The notes under the pieces: generated by a model
What the model was told of the DNA's origin: nothing
Databases searched by the model: none
The model's input: only the letters and a program-made list of their open reading frames with translations
Translations under genes and position numbers: made by a program
In this document: one piece after another, positions 1 to 5,486 of the stretch
Numbering within the stretch: position 1 is the first letter of the stretch
Layout: each line of letters opens with the position of its first letter
Assembly (NCBI GenBank): GCA_947461985.1
Contig: CANHNT010000063.1
Location: forward strand, 1 to 9,021
Length of the DNA: 9,021 nt
From: Bacteroidota bacterium
GTDB lineage: Bacteria > Bacteroidota > Bacteroidia > Chitinophagales > Chitinophagaceae
Direction: 5' to 3'

Positions 1-1039
1 TATAGAATGCTAGAACGATACCCAAAGGGAAAAATAATAATTTACTATTTGAGTTGCTTGTCGTTTTTCTTGTCCTAATAAAACTAAATAAGAAAAATAT
101 GGAAGTAAATGAAAATAATCCACCACAAAACAATAGGTAGAATTTTATAGCGGGGGTATTTTGCGGACGTCTGTAATTTAATAGTTTTTGAAATTCTGCA
201 TTAGGTGGAAATATTTTAGGGATTTCATAAAAATGGTCCCCTTTTGCTAATTCTTCTTTCAAGTTATATTGAATAGAATGAGTGTAGTCGTGATAAAAAT
301 AGATGGTAATGAGTCCGTCTTTTAAGTTCCAAATTGAGGATAATAAAGTTCCGTCTCCAATTTTCTTACGACAAACGTGCATTGAGTCAGCCATCGATTT
401 ACAAAATTCCAATGTCGTATCTACCTTAATTTTTAACAATTCAACGCCTTTGCGATAACGGTCTAATTTATTTGCATAAGTTGCAGTGGTAACCGAAGGA
501 CAAAAATTTGATAAAACATAGTTTGCATCATTTCCTGTTGTCATCGTGTAGGGTTCAACAATTAAATATCTGCCTGATTTTTCAATATAAATAAATACAT
601 CTTCATTAAAAAAACTATGGTTGTATTGGCTAATATAATTTTGAACTTCTTCTATTGATTTACAAGTGTGTAAAATATCTTTCAAATAACTGCATTCATT
701 AGGAATCGTTTTTTTATTACGCATATTCACAATGTTTTTTTTGGGTGTTGCTGAAGCAAGTCGAGAAAACGACATTCCTACTTCGTTCATTCCTGATTGT
801 GGTGCATATCCATTAATTCCAATTATTCTACCACCTGAAAATCCTGCTCCATAAGTTCCTGGTTTAAGAGCTTTTTCAAACCAAATTCTCGGTGAAGTAT
901 AGAACGCATCAAAGTTGGTTCCAACAATCGTTTTATCACCTATGGTAATCTTATACATGCTGCAAGAATATCCAATTGAATAAGAAAAGAACAATAAAAA
1001 TATTGTCAATAAAGAGTTGGTAATGTTGTTTTTTCGCAT
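1..1039 (-). CDS. Secreted Ntn-hydrolase of the linear amide C-N hydrolase / C45 acyltransferase type, C-terminally membrane-anchored (3' end off the window)
   Basis: An uninterrupted minus-strand frame starts at ATG 1037-1039 and stays open to the left edge, so 346 residues are visible and the C-terminus is missing. Residues 1-25 form a signal peptide (MRKNN, then a hydrophobic core LLTIFLLFFSY). It ends directly before Cys26, which suits a processed N-terminal nucleophile; GYSC is a poor lipobox. Family-like features follow: CSMYKI (26-31), G40-T-N-F-D44, RIWFE (51-55), SGMNEVG (82-88), SNF (177-179, candidate oxyanion Asn178), LDRYRKGVELL (192-202) and a terminal block SSIWN...IYFYHDY...IPKIF (234-277). 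Members of this superfamily hydrolyse or transfer acyl groups on linear amides such as penicillin V, bile salts or N-acyl amines; the substrate here is unknown. Residues about 299-321 and 333 onward are hydrophobic and look like two membrane helices separated by a basic/polar loop, which is unusual for this family. The family call is from motifs only. Confidence 0.72.
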   Translation of the reverse strand, partial: MRKNNITNSLLTIFLLFFSYSIGYSCSMYKITIGDKTIVGTNFDAFYTSPRIWFEKALKPGTYGAGFSGGRIIGINGYAPQSGMNEVGMSFSRLASATPKKNIVNMRNKKTIPNECSYLKDILHTCKSIEEVQNYISQYNHSFFNEDVFIYIEKSGRYLIVEPYTMTTGNDANYVLSNFCPSVTTATYANKLDRYRKGVELLKIKVDTTLEFCKSMADSMHVCRKKIGDGTLLSSIWNLKDGLITIYFYHDYTHSIQYNLKEELAKGDHFYEIPKIFPPNAEFQKLLNYRRPQNTPAIKFYLLFCGGLFSFTSIFFLFSFIRTRKTTSNSNSKLLFFPLGIVLAFY

Positions 1040-1059
1040 GGTTGTTCGCTTCTTATTGT

Positions 1060-1195
1060 CTAACGGTAACGAGAATTAAAAATTGTATATTTTTCCCCAC
1101 AGAATGCTATTGCATTTTTTGTTTCTTTTTTGCTACATGAAAATAATACTAATGTAAGGCAAATTGCTATTAAACTTATCTGTTTTATATTTATT
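1060..1195 (-). pseudogene. Eroded small lipoprotein (leader peptide remnant)
   Basis: Reading the minus strand from about 1195, codons give NIKQISLIAICLTLVLF, a typical lipoprotein leader core. The frame then hits FM-stop at 1133-1138. One base fewer in the T-run at 1140-1144 would continue it as VLFSC-SKKETKN, a lipobox (LFSC) with a polar mature start, and then about 20 more residues to TAG at 1060-1062. No ATG, GTG or TTG precedes the leader; the codon where Met would be expected is ATA, and an in-frame TAA lies two codons further upstream. Two lesions (lost start, one-base shift) suggest a decayed gene. It could instead be chance AT-rich sequence. Its end lies 20 nt before the amidase start, so it may once have been the first gene of the same transcript. 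Confidence 0.4.
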
Positions 1196-1294
1196 GAATT
1201 ATTAATTTGTTAGAAAATAGTTGTTCATTGTGAGTTGCTTGAATAATATATTATCCTAAAGGTAAAGTAAAAGGCAATTGAATGGGAAGAAAAT

Positions 1295-1312
1295 AGGTAG
1301 TGTTTTTTACCT
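1295..1312 (-). terminator. Weak possible terminator after the hip operon
   Basis: AGGTA (1295-1299) and TACCT (1308-1312) form a 5-bp inverted repeat with an 8-nt spacer, 10 nt beyond the hipT stop. Read on the minus strand it is followed by ATTTTCTTCC, and on the plus strand by TTTTGTAG, so it could work either way. The stem is short and AT-rich, and the call rests mainly on position. Confidence 0.25.
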
Positions 1313-1322
1313 TTTTGTAGGG

Positions 1323-1895
1323 TTATAGTATAAATAAGTTTACACGTTGCGTTATCAAATTTTTGTACAGCACTTGATGTTCATCATTTAAAAAAGAGGC
1401 ATCAATGAGTTGAATGGCTTTGGGGAACCAAGTATCCAGTTTCTTGTAAACGGAGTTAATTTGTTTGGCATTCAATTTTAAAACTTCCCCAAACTGATCA
1501 AAATACCCTTTATTAAAATTTTTCTTTTTACCTCCAAGCAGCAGTGCAGTTTCATCCATATCCTTTGGTAAGATGATTTTTACATTTAACAAATCATAGG
1601 CTGCTGATAGCACCCATCCAATATCTGACAACCACATAGAGAAATTTTTTAAGTGCATGTCGTTATTGCCAATGATAAAATTGAATAGGGTAAGTTCAAA
1701 AAAACGAAGCTTATCCAATAAGGTATTTTCCGATATTTCTCCTATGGTTTTACCAAGGTTTTCCATTGTTCCTAAATACTTGTCTTCTAATTCCAGGATT
1801 TGCAAAAAGTCAATCATATGTATTTTTGAATTGTCTTTTTTTCGGTCGATCCGTTTGGTAATATAACACAATTCGCCTGATGCCAATCGAATCAT
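1323..1895 (-). CDS. hipT: HipT kinase, C-terminal part (HipA-like C-lobe), separated by a frameshift
   Basis: This 190-residue ORF is the C-terminal two thirds of a HipA/HipT-type Ser/Thr kinase. MIRLASGELCYITKRIDR at the start is the HipA-family strand-turn-strand after the N-lobe. The catalytic segment GNNDMHLKNF (76-85) places the catalytic Asp at 79 and a metal-binding Asn at 84; AAYDLLN (98-104) gives the second metal-binding Asp at 101. The tail (LDTWFPKAIQLIDASFL) looks like a complete HipA terminus. It lacks the ATP-binding Lys and the Gly-rich loop, which lie in the upstream ORF, so it cannot be a kinase alone. The ATG at 1893-1895 overlaps the TGA of the upstream ORF (ATGA, 1892-1895). 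Either translation is coupled and the halves reassemble, or a single-base deletion has broken the gene. In E. coli, HipA kinases phosphorylate aminoacyl-tRNA synthetases (GltX for HipA, TrpS for HipT); the target here is unknown. Confidence 0.85.
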   Translation of the reverse strand: MIRLASGELCYITKRIDRKKDNSKIHMIDFLQILELEDKYLGTMENLGKTIGEISENTLLDKLRFFELTLFNFIIGNNDMHLKNFSMWLSDIGWVLSAAYDLLNVKIILPKDMDETALLLGGKKKNFNKGYFDQFGEVLKLNAKQINSVYKKLDTWFPKAIQLIDASFLNDEHQVLYKNLITQRVNLFIL

Positions 1896-2269
1896 ATGGA
1901 AGGAACGGTCTCAATTTTAAAGAGTTCTGCTAATTTCATAGAGAGGTGCTCATTTTCTGGCATCTGTTCGTATTGAGTATTTTGGGGTTTTAAAATATAC
2001 AATCCTTCCAGTGCATCCATAATGGTTAAACGCCCATTATGCCCATCTTTTAACGTACTTTTTATCCAACCAAGCGATAGTTTTGGTTGCACTCCCGGAA
2101 CAGTTACCGACAATTCTACGGCTTCCTTTGCTAATTTTTCCATTTCGTCTAATCGATAAGGCAAATCTGGCGCAGACTTAGTGCCATAGAACGCTTTGAT
2201 ACATTTAGTGTGATAATCACCTGTATCACTTGCATCTAATTCCTTATAACAATATAAACACTTAGTCAT
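1892..2269 (-). CDS. hipT: HipT kinase, N-terminal part (Gly-rich loop, ATP-binding Lys), frame ends early
   Basis: This 125-residue ORF is the N-lobe of a HipT-type kinase and stops where the C-lobe ORF begins. It opens with a small zinc-ribbon-like Cys/His cluster, CLYC (4-7) and HTKC (20-23), then AFYGT and an acidic helix. TVPGVQPKLSL (56-66) is the HipA regulatory Gly-rich loop, and LYILKP (90-95) carries the probable ATP-binding Lys94. The PENEHLSMKLAELF helix follows, and the ORF ends TVPSI-stop. In HipA-like proteins the chain goes on as VP-x-x-(L/M)IRL, so one added base at the junction would restore the family register and give about 315 residues. Where E. coli HipA has its autophosphorylated Ser150 this protein has Pro58, with Thr56 two residues before. 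It overlaps hipS by 8 nt (ATGACTAA), a sign of translational coupling. No homopolymer lies at the break, which makes a sequencing slip less likely. Confidence 0.85.
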   Translation of the reverse strand: MTKCLYCYKELDASDTGDYHTKCIKAFYGTKSAPDLPYRLDEMEKLAKEAVELSVTVPGVQPKLSLGWIKSTLKDGHNGRLTIMDALEGLYILKPQNTQYEQMPENEHLSMKLAELFKIETVPSI

Positions 2270-2597
2270 CTTGTTTTTTTATTATAGGGTGAACACTAAT
2301 GGCACCTATGGTATTTTGACAGCAAGCCAATAGCAGCCCCATTCGATCATTTTTATTGATTCTCCAACTTTCTATCGCAATTGTTAGTAACCAACCTTCC
2401 GGAATTAATCCATCGAAAATGGGGAACAATCGCTTGCTTGTATATGCGTTTTTGGTAACCGGCATTTGAAAAACAATAAACAACGTAGGATGATTTTGCA
2501 CATATTGTTCATCATATGTGAACTCATACTCACCTGTTTCTAGCTCTTTTAACAAACCAGCCCGAATGTTGTTATATTTTATAATCGCTTGCCTCAT
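2262..2597 (-). CDS. hipS: HipS-like stand-alone HipA N-terminal domain protein
   Basis: A 111-residue protein matching the HipA N-terminal subdomain (HipA_N / couple_hipA type). YNNIRAGLLKELETGEYEF (8-26) is the first beta-meander with the 'vG.L' type turn. LFPIFDGLIPEGWLL (57-71) is the family's hallmark 'fF..LLPEG' block, and a DRMGLL...GAISVHP (84-104) segment closes the domain. In full-length HipA this domain is fused to the kinase. In the tripartite HipBST system of E. coli O127 it is a separate protein, HipS, that acts as the antitoxin by binding HipT. The order here, hipB-hipS-hipT, is the same, so the antitoxin role is inferred from homology and gene order. It begins 2 nt after the hipB stop and overlaps hipT by 8 nt. 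Confidence 0.85.
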   Translation of the reverse strand: MRQAIIKYNNIRAGLLKELETGEYEFTYDEQYVQNHPTLFIVFQMPVTKNAYTSKRLFPIFDGLIPEGWLLTIAIESWRINKNDRMGLLLACCQNTIGAISVHPIIKKQDD

Positions 2598-2599
2598 CT

Positions 2600-2797
2600 T
2601 TATTTTTCATTTACGGGTCCTAAAACATGGCCAAACATCTTCAACACCTGATTTACTTTTGATAAACTCAGATTGTCTTTCCCTTGTTCAATTTTTCGTA
2701 TTACAGTTAACGCAATACCAGCTTTTAATGCAAATTCCTCCTGTGTAAGCTTCAATTGCTTCCGCCTTGTTTTAACAAATTCTGTTATTGTATTCAT
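2600..2797 (-). CDS. hipB: HipB-like XRE-family HTH antitoxin/repressor
   Basis: A 65-residue Cro/CI-type DNA-binding protein beginning at ATG 2795-2797. The helix-turn-helix spans about residues 8-55: FVKTRRKQLKLTQEEFALKAG (helices 1 and 2), IALTVIRKIEQGK (recognition helix and the typical W/R-x-x-E-x-G pattern) and LSLSKVNQVLKMFGHVLG (helices 4 and 5). The short C-terminal tail resembles HipB proteins, which dimerise and bind operators of the form TATCC-N8-GGATA in E. coli. A longer reading from TTG at 2848 would add 17 hydrophobic residues, but it starts inside operator 1 and upstream of the -7 box, so I reject it. It is the first gene of hipB-hipS-hipT and probably autorepresses the operon through the two sites at 2839-2898. 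Confidence 0.88.
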   Translation of the reverse strand: MNTITEFVKTRRKQLKLTQEEFALKAGIALTVIRKIEQGKDNLSLSKVNQVLKMFGHVLGPVNEK

Positions 2798-2815
2798 TTT
2801 ATATGCTTTGGCATA

Positions 2816-2848
2816 CAAAAATACTAAATAATTTAATATTATATGCAA
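2816..2848 (-). promoter_or_regulatory. Predicted hip operon promoter (-33 / -7)
   Basis: On the minus strand TATTTTTG (2816-2823) fits the Bacteroidota -7 consensus TAnnTTTG exactly. A TTG (2846-2848) lies 22 nt upstream as a -33 candidate, just outside the usual 19-21 nt spacing. The box is 18 nt before the hipB ATG, giving a leader of roughly 12 nt. The -33 element is inside operator 1, so repressor binding would block polymerase. Confidence 0.55.
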
Positions 2849-2858
2849 TTAAATATAA
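2839..2858. promoter_or_regulatory. HipB operator 1 (predicted)
   Basis: TTATAT-N8-ATATAA is a perfect 6-bp dyad with an 8-bp spacer, and the spacer's central AATT is itself symmetric about the same axis. Its architecture (inverted arms, N8) equals the known E. coli HipB operator TATCC-N8-GGATA, though the arm sequence differs. A near-identical copy lies 40 bp upstream. Confidence 0.6.
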
Positions 2859-2878
2859 TTATTTATGTTTACTTAAGT

Positions 2879-2898
2879 TTATATGTAATTAAATATAG
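2879..2898. promoter_or_regulatory. HipB operator 2 (predicted)
   Basis: TTATAT-N8-ATATAG is a second copy of the dyad at 2839-2858, with one mismatch in the arm and one in the spacer. The two sites and their flanking TT (22 bp each) match at 20 of 22 positions. They start exactly 40 bp apart, about four helical turns, so both dimers would sit on the same face of the DNA, as in hipBA-type operator arrays. Confidence 0.55.
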
Positions 2899-3050
2899 TT
2901 TTTGGATTTTTATGATAAACTTTTGCTCCACAATTAAACGTTCATCCACAACCGCTACGATCTATTTTCCTTCGTAGTTTTTATATTCTTAAAAGAGTTG
3001 CCTCATCATTCAAAACAAAAAAATGAGCAATTGAATCCGTTTAAAAACAC
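2899..3050. other. Intergenic spacer between hip operators and the hutI 3' end
   Basis: About 150 bp without a credible gene. It holds two weak inverted repeats. One is CTACGA (2955-2960) / TCGTAG (2972-2977), followed on the plus strand by TTTTTAT. The other is TTGCCTCAT (2998-3006) / ATGAGCAA (3023-3030), pairing with one bulged base about 20 nt beyond the hutI stop. A 21-codon plus-strand ORF at 2912-2977 ends inside the first hairpin and has no support. Confidence 0.5.
2998..3030 (-). terminator. Possible hutI terminator hairpin
   Basis: On the minus strand TTGCTCAT pairs with ATGAG(G)CAA across a 16-nt loop, eight pairs with one bulge, beginning 20 nt after the hutI stop. The downstream sequence CTCTTTTAAG is only moderately T-rich, so intrinsic termination is uncertain. 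Confidence 0.3.
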
Positions 3051-4283
3051 TTACCCAATGACCACTTCATCAATTAAATTATTGGCATAATAATAAGGCA
3101 ATAGGGCGTAGCTCGAAATGGGTTTTGTTATGATGAAGTTTGCTTTTTTTCCTTTTTTTATGGAGCCTAACGTATGGGTTAATTCCAAGGCAGCAGCGCC
3201 ATTGATGGTGCAGGCGTTAATGGCTTCTTCGGGCGTCATTTTCATTTGGGTGCAAGCTAACGAAAGTATGAAATTCATGTTGGCACTTGGGCAACTGCCG
3301 GGGTTGTAATCGCTGGCTAAGGCTACTGGCAAGCCTGCATCAATGAGCTTTCGAGCTGGTTGATAATGCATGGCTAAAAAGAAGGCGGCACCTGGCAATA
3401 GGGTAGGAATGGTGTTTGAGTTGAGCAAACAATTCACTTCTTCATCGTCCATGGTTTCTAAATGGTCCACACTGATGGCGTGGTGTTTTACACCCACTTG
3501 AACACCTCCACTGTTGTACAATTGATTGGCATGAATTTTTGGCTTTAAGCCATATTTGTAACCTGCCTCTAACAATTGGTCAGTTTCATCGGGAGAGAAA
3601 AATCCTTTTTCACAAAAAACATCCATGTAGTCTGCCAAATTTTCTTTGGCTACTAAAGGCAACATTTCCTCAATAATTAATTGAATGTAGGCTGAATGAT
3701 TTTCTCGGTAAGCCAAAGGGTAAGTATGGGCCGCTAAAAAACTGGCTTTTATGTCGATGTTCGTATTTTCTTTTAATCGTTTAATAACCCGAAGCATTTT
3801 TAATTCGCCTTCGGTAGAGAGACCATAACCGCTTTTAATTTCAATGGCACCCGTTCCTAACGCAATGGTTTCGTCCAATCGAATTTTGCTAATTTCATAT
3901 AAATCGTTTTCGTTTATTTCGGTCATGCGTTTAGCCGAATTTAAAATGCCACCGCCTCGTTGTGCAATTTCTTCGTAGGTTAAGCCATTTATTCTATCTA
4001 CAAATTCGTGCTCACGAGAATGAGAATAAACCAAATGGGTGTGCGAATCGACCCAAGTAGGTAAAATCATTTTGCCTGTACAATCAATCGTTTTGTCTAC
4101 GACTAAATCATTTGGTAAGGCTTTCATTTCTCCAAAATCAGCAATGAGTCCATCTTCAACGAGTAAAAAAGCGTGTTCAATGGTAGGCAAGGTTTTCATG
4201 TCGATGCCTTTAACTATTTTTTTTTCTTCGTGAATGTGTTCTATTTGAAGGATTTGTTTGATATTTGAATATAATGTTCGCAT
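3051..4283 (-). CDS. hutI: Imidazolonepropionase
   Basis: A 410-residue amidohydrolase of normal HutI length. It hydrolyses 4-imidazolone-5-propanoate to N-formimidoyl-L-glutamate, the third step of histidine degradation in the cytoplasm. The metal site is visible: DSHTH (79-83, His81 and His83), AAHTYP (185-190, His186), IHANQ (250-254, His251) and ALASDYNPGS (321-330, Asp325). Other HutI signatures are SREHEF (89-94), QRGGGILNSAKRM (108-120), EIKSGYGLSTEGE (148-160) and the C-terminal amidohydrolase closing block GSIKKGKKANFII. The start ATG at 4281-4283 lies 4 nt after a TAnnTTTG box. No other hut gene is in the window; it stands alone, divergent from aroC, so the rest of the pathway must be elsewhere in the genome. 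Confidence 0.96.
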   Translation of the reverse strand: MRTLYSNIKQILQIEHIHEEKKIVKGIDMKTLPTIEHAFLLVEDGLIADFGEMKALPNDLVVDKTIDCTGKMILPTWVDSHTHLVYSHSREHEFVDRINGLTYEEIAQRGGGILNSAKRMTEINENDLYEISKIRLDETIALGTGAIEIKSGYGLSTEGELKMLRVIKRLKENTNIDIKASFLAAHTYPLAYRENHSAYIQLIIEEMLPLVAKENLADYMDVFCEKGFFSPDETDQLLEAGYKYGLKPKIHANQLYNSGGVQVGVKHHAISVDHLETMDDEEVNCLLNSNTIPTLLPGAAFFLAMHYQPARKLIDAGLPVALASDYNPGSCPSANMNFILSLACTQMKMTPEEAINACTINGAAALELTHTLGSIKKGKKANFIITKPISSYALLPYYYANNLIDEVVIG

Positions 4284-4287
4284 TGGG

Positions 4288-4295
4288 CAAAAATA
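4288..4295 (-). promoter_or_regulatory. Predicted -7 box of hutI, near-leaderless
   Basis: TATTTTTG on the minus strand matches TAnnTTTG. Only CCCA separates it from the hutI ATG, so transcription would start at or within a base or two of the start codon. I see no TTG at the expected -33 distance; that region is occupied by the heptad repeats. Confidence 0.45.
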
Positions 4296-4300
4296 ACAAA

Positions 4301-4338
4301 TAGATGTTAGATGTTAGATGTTAGATGTCAGATGTCAG
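4301..4338. repeat. Heptanucleotide tandem repeat, (T/C)AGATGT x5
   Basis: Four exact TAGATGT units (4301-4328) are followed by one CAGATGT (4329-4335) and a partial CAG (4336-4338). The array begins 5 bp upstream of the hutI -7 box and lies in the hutI/aroC divergent spacer. The 3' units carry the same T-to-C change, as expected from unit duplication. A short inverted relative lies at 4388-4402. Confidence 0.9.
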
Positions 4339-4387
4339 GAGTTTAATAAAATATTTTATAAGCACTTGAAACTAACCTCTAGCCGCT

Positions 4388-4402
4388 CACATCCTACATC
4401 AC
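4388..4402 (-). repeat. Inverted degenerate heptad units next to the aroC start
   Basis: CACATCCTACATCAC read on the minus strand contains two GATGT cores spaced 7 bp apart (GTGATGTAGGATGTG), the same core and period as the array at 4301-4338 but in opposite orientation. It ends 7 nt before the aroC ATG. The two together could form an imperfect hairpin in the aroC leader. Confidence 0.45.
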
Positions 4403-4409
4403 TATTAAA

Positions 4410-5483
4410 ATGAATTCACTAGGTAGCATTTTTAAAGTAACATCATTTGGCGAATCGCACAGCGCCATGGTTGGTTGTGTGGTTGAAGGAGTGCCTGCAG
4501 GGTTGCTTTTGGATATGGACAAAATTCAATGGGCGGTAGATAAACGAAAAACAAACCAAACTAATTTTTCTTCTACAAGAAATGAAGCAGATACGGTAGA
4601 AATCGTTTCGGGTGTGTTTGAGCAAAAAACATTGGGTTCTCCTATTTGTATTTTAATCAAAAATAAAGATGCTCGTTCGCAGGATTATGATGCGTTAAAA
4701 GAAGTATACAGGCCCAGTCATGCCGATTATACCTATGAACAAAAATTTGGTTTTAGAGATCATCGAGGAGGCGGTAGAAGCTCGTTTAGAATAACAGCGC
4801 CCTTGGTAGCAGCAGGAGAAATTGCCCAACAGCTCATTCAACATTATTGTTCCATAGAGGTAAATGCGTATGTTACTCAAATTGGTAATGTTGCCATTCC
4901 TGAAAATGAAATGATCGAGTTGGGTGAAATTGAAAAAAATGAATTTCGTTGTCCACATGCAGCAACTGCGTTGAGCATGCAAACCTTAATTGAAGAAACA
5001 ACATTGGCAGGCGATACTTTAGGTGGTGTAATTTCTTGTAGCATTAAAAACATGCCTGTTGGAATTGGGGAACCTATTTTTGGGAAATTGAATGCACAAT
5101 TGGCACATGCTATGTTGAGCATCAATACCGTAAAGGGTTTTGAGTTTGGCGATGGATTTGCCAATGCCTCTTTAAAAGGCAGTGAAAGCAACGATTTATT
5201 TGAACTAGTTGATGGCAAAATGAAAACAAAAACCAACCACAGTGGCGGCATTCAAGGTGGCATTAGCAATGGGGAAGATGTGCTTTTTAGGGTTGCTTTT
5301 AAACCAATTTCGAGCATACAACAAACGCAAGAAACCATTAATAAAGAGTTCGAAAAACAATATATAAACATCAACGGACGACATGATGTTTGCGCTGTGC
5401 CACGGGCAGTACCAGTGGTAGAGGCTTATGCTAAAATGGTTTTAGCCGATTTAATATTATATTCAAAATTAAAAAAGATATAA
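4410..5483 (+). CDS. aroC: Chorismate synthase
   Basis: A 357-residue chorismate synthase of usual length. It converts 5-enolpyruvylshikimate-3-phosphate to chorismate by 1,4-elimination of phosphate, needs reduced FMN, acts in the cytoplasm and is the last common step of aromatic amino acid synthesis. Family signatures: SFGESHS (12-18, catalytic His17), EGVPAG (26-31), KRKTNQT (45-51), RPSHADYTYEQKFGFRDHRGGGRSS (101-125, with His104 and the FMN-binding Arg cluster), NTVKGFEFGDGF, TNHSGGIQGGISNG and the terminal GRHDVCAVPRAVPV (323-336). The ATG at 4410 starts the conserved NSLGSIFKVTSFGESH segment. It is followed after 3 nt by the thioredoxin-like gene, so the two are surely co-transcribed. 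No clear TAnnTTTG box is visible upstream. Confidence 0.98.
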   Translation: MNSLGSIFKVTSFGESHSAMVGCVVEGVPAGLLLDMDKIQWAVDKRKTNQTNFSSTRNEADTVEIVSGVFEQKTLGSPICILIKNKDARSQDYDALKEVYRPSHADYTYEQKFGFRDHRGGGRSSFRITAPLVAAGEIAQQLIQHYCSIEVNAYVTQIGNVAIPENEMIELGEIEKNEFRCPHAATALSMQTLIEETTLAGDTLGGVISCSIKNMPVGIGEPIFGKLNAQLAHAMLSINTVKGFEFGDGFANASLKGSESNDLFELVDGKMKTKTNHSGGIQGGISNGEDVLFRVAFKPISSIQQTQETINKEFEKQYININGRHDVCAVPRAVPVVEAYAKMVLADLILYSKLKKI

Positions 5484-5486
5484 AAA

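Noticed and set aside
1058..1215. Possible integron attC site (GTCTAAC at 1058-1064, GTTAGAA at 1209-1215)
   Set aside because: The second core does not fit GTTRRRY (A in the last position), the flanking arms do not pair, and no second cassette or integrase is present.
1243..1254. Perfect palindrome ATAATATATTAT
   Set aside because: Pure A/T, expected by chance in such sequence, and unlike the hip operators.
2600..2848. Longer hipB from TTG at 2848
   Set aside because: The extra 17 residues are not HTH-like, and the start would sit inside operator 1 and upstream of the -7 box; ATG 2797 gives a normal HipB length.
2912..2977. 21-codon plus-strand ORF before the hairpin at 2955-2977
   Set aside because: No promoter, no recognisable sequence, and it ends within a dyad; most likely chance.
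4301..4338. CRISPR-like repeats
   Set aside because: 7-bp units without spacers are a tandem microsatellite, and no cas gene is present.
4443..5251. Antisense ORFs inside aroC (also inside hutI, recF region and the thioredoxin gene)
   Set aside because: They are shadows of well-identified genes, with no domain, signal or start-site support of their own.
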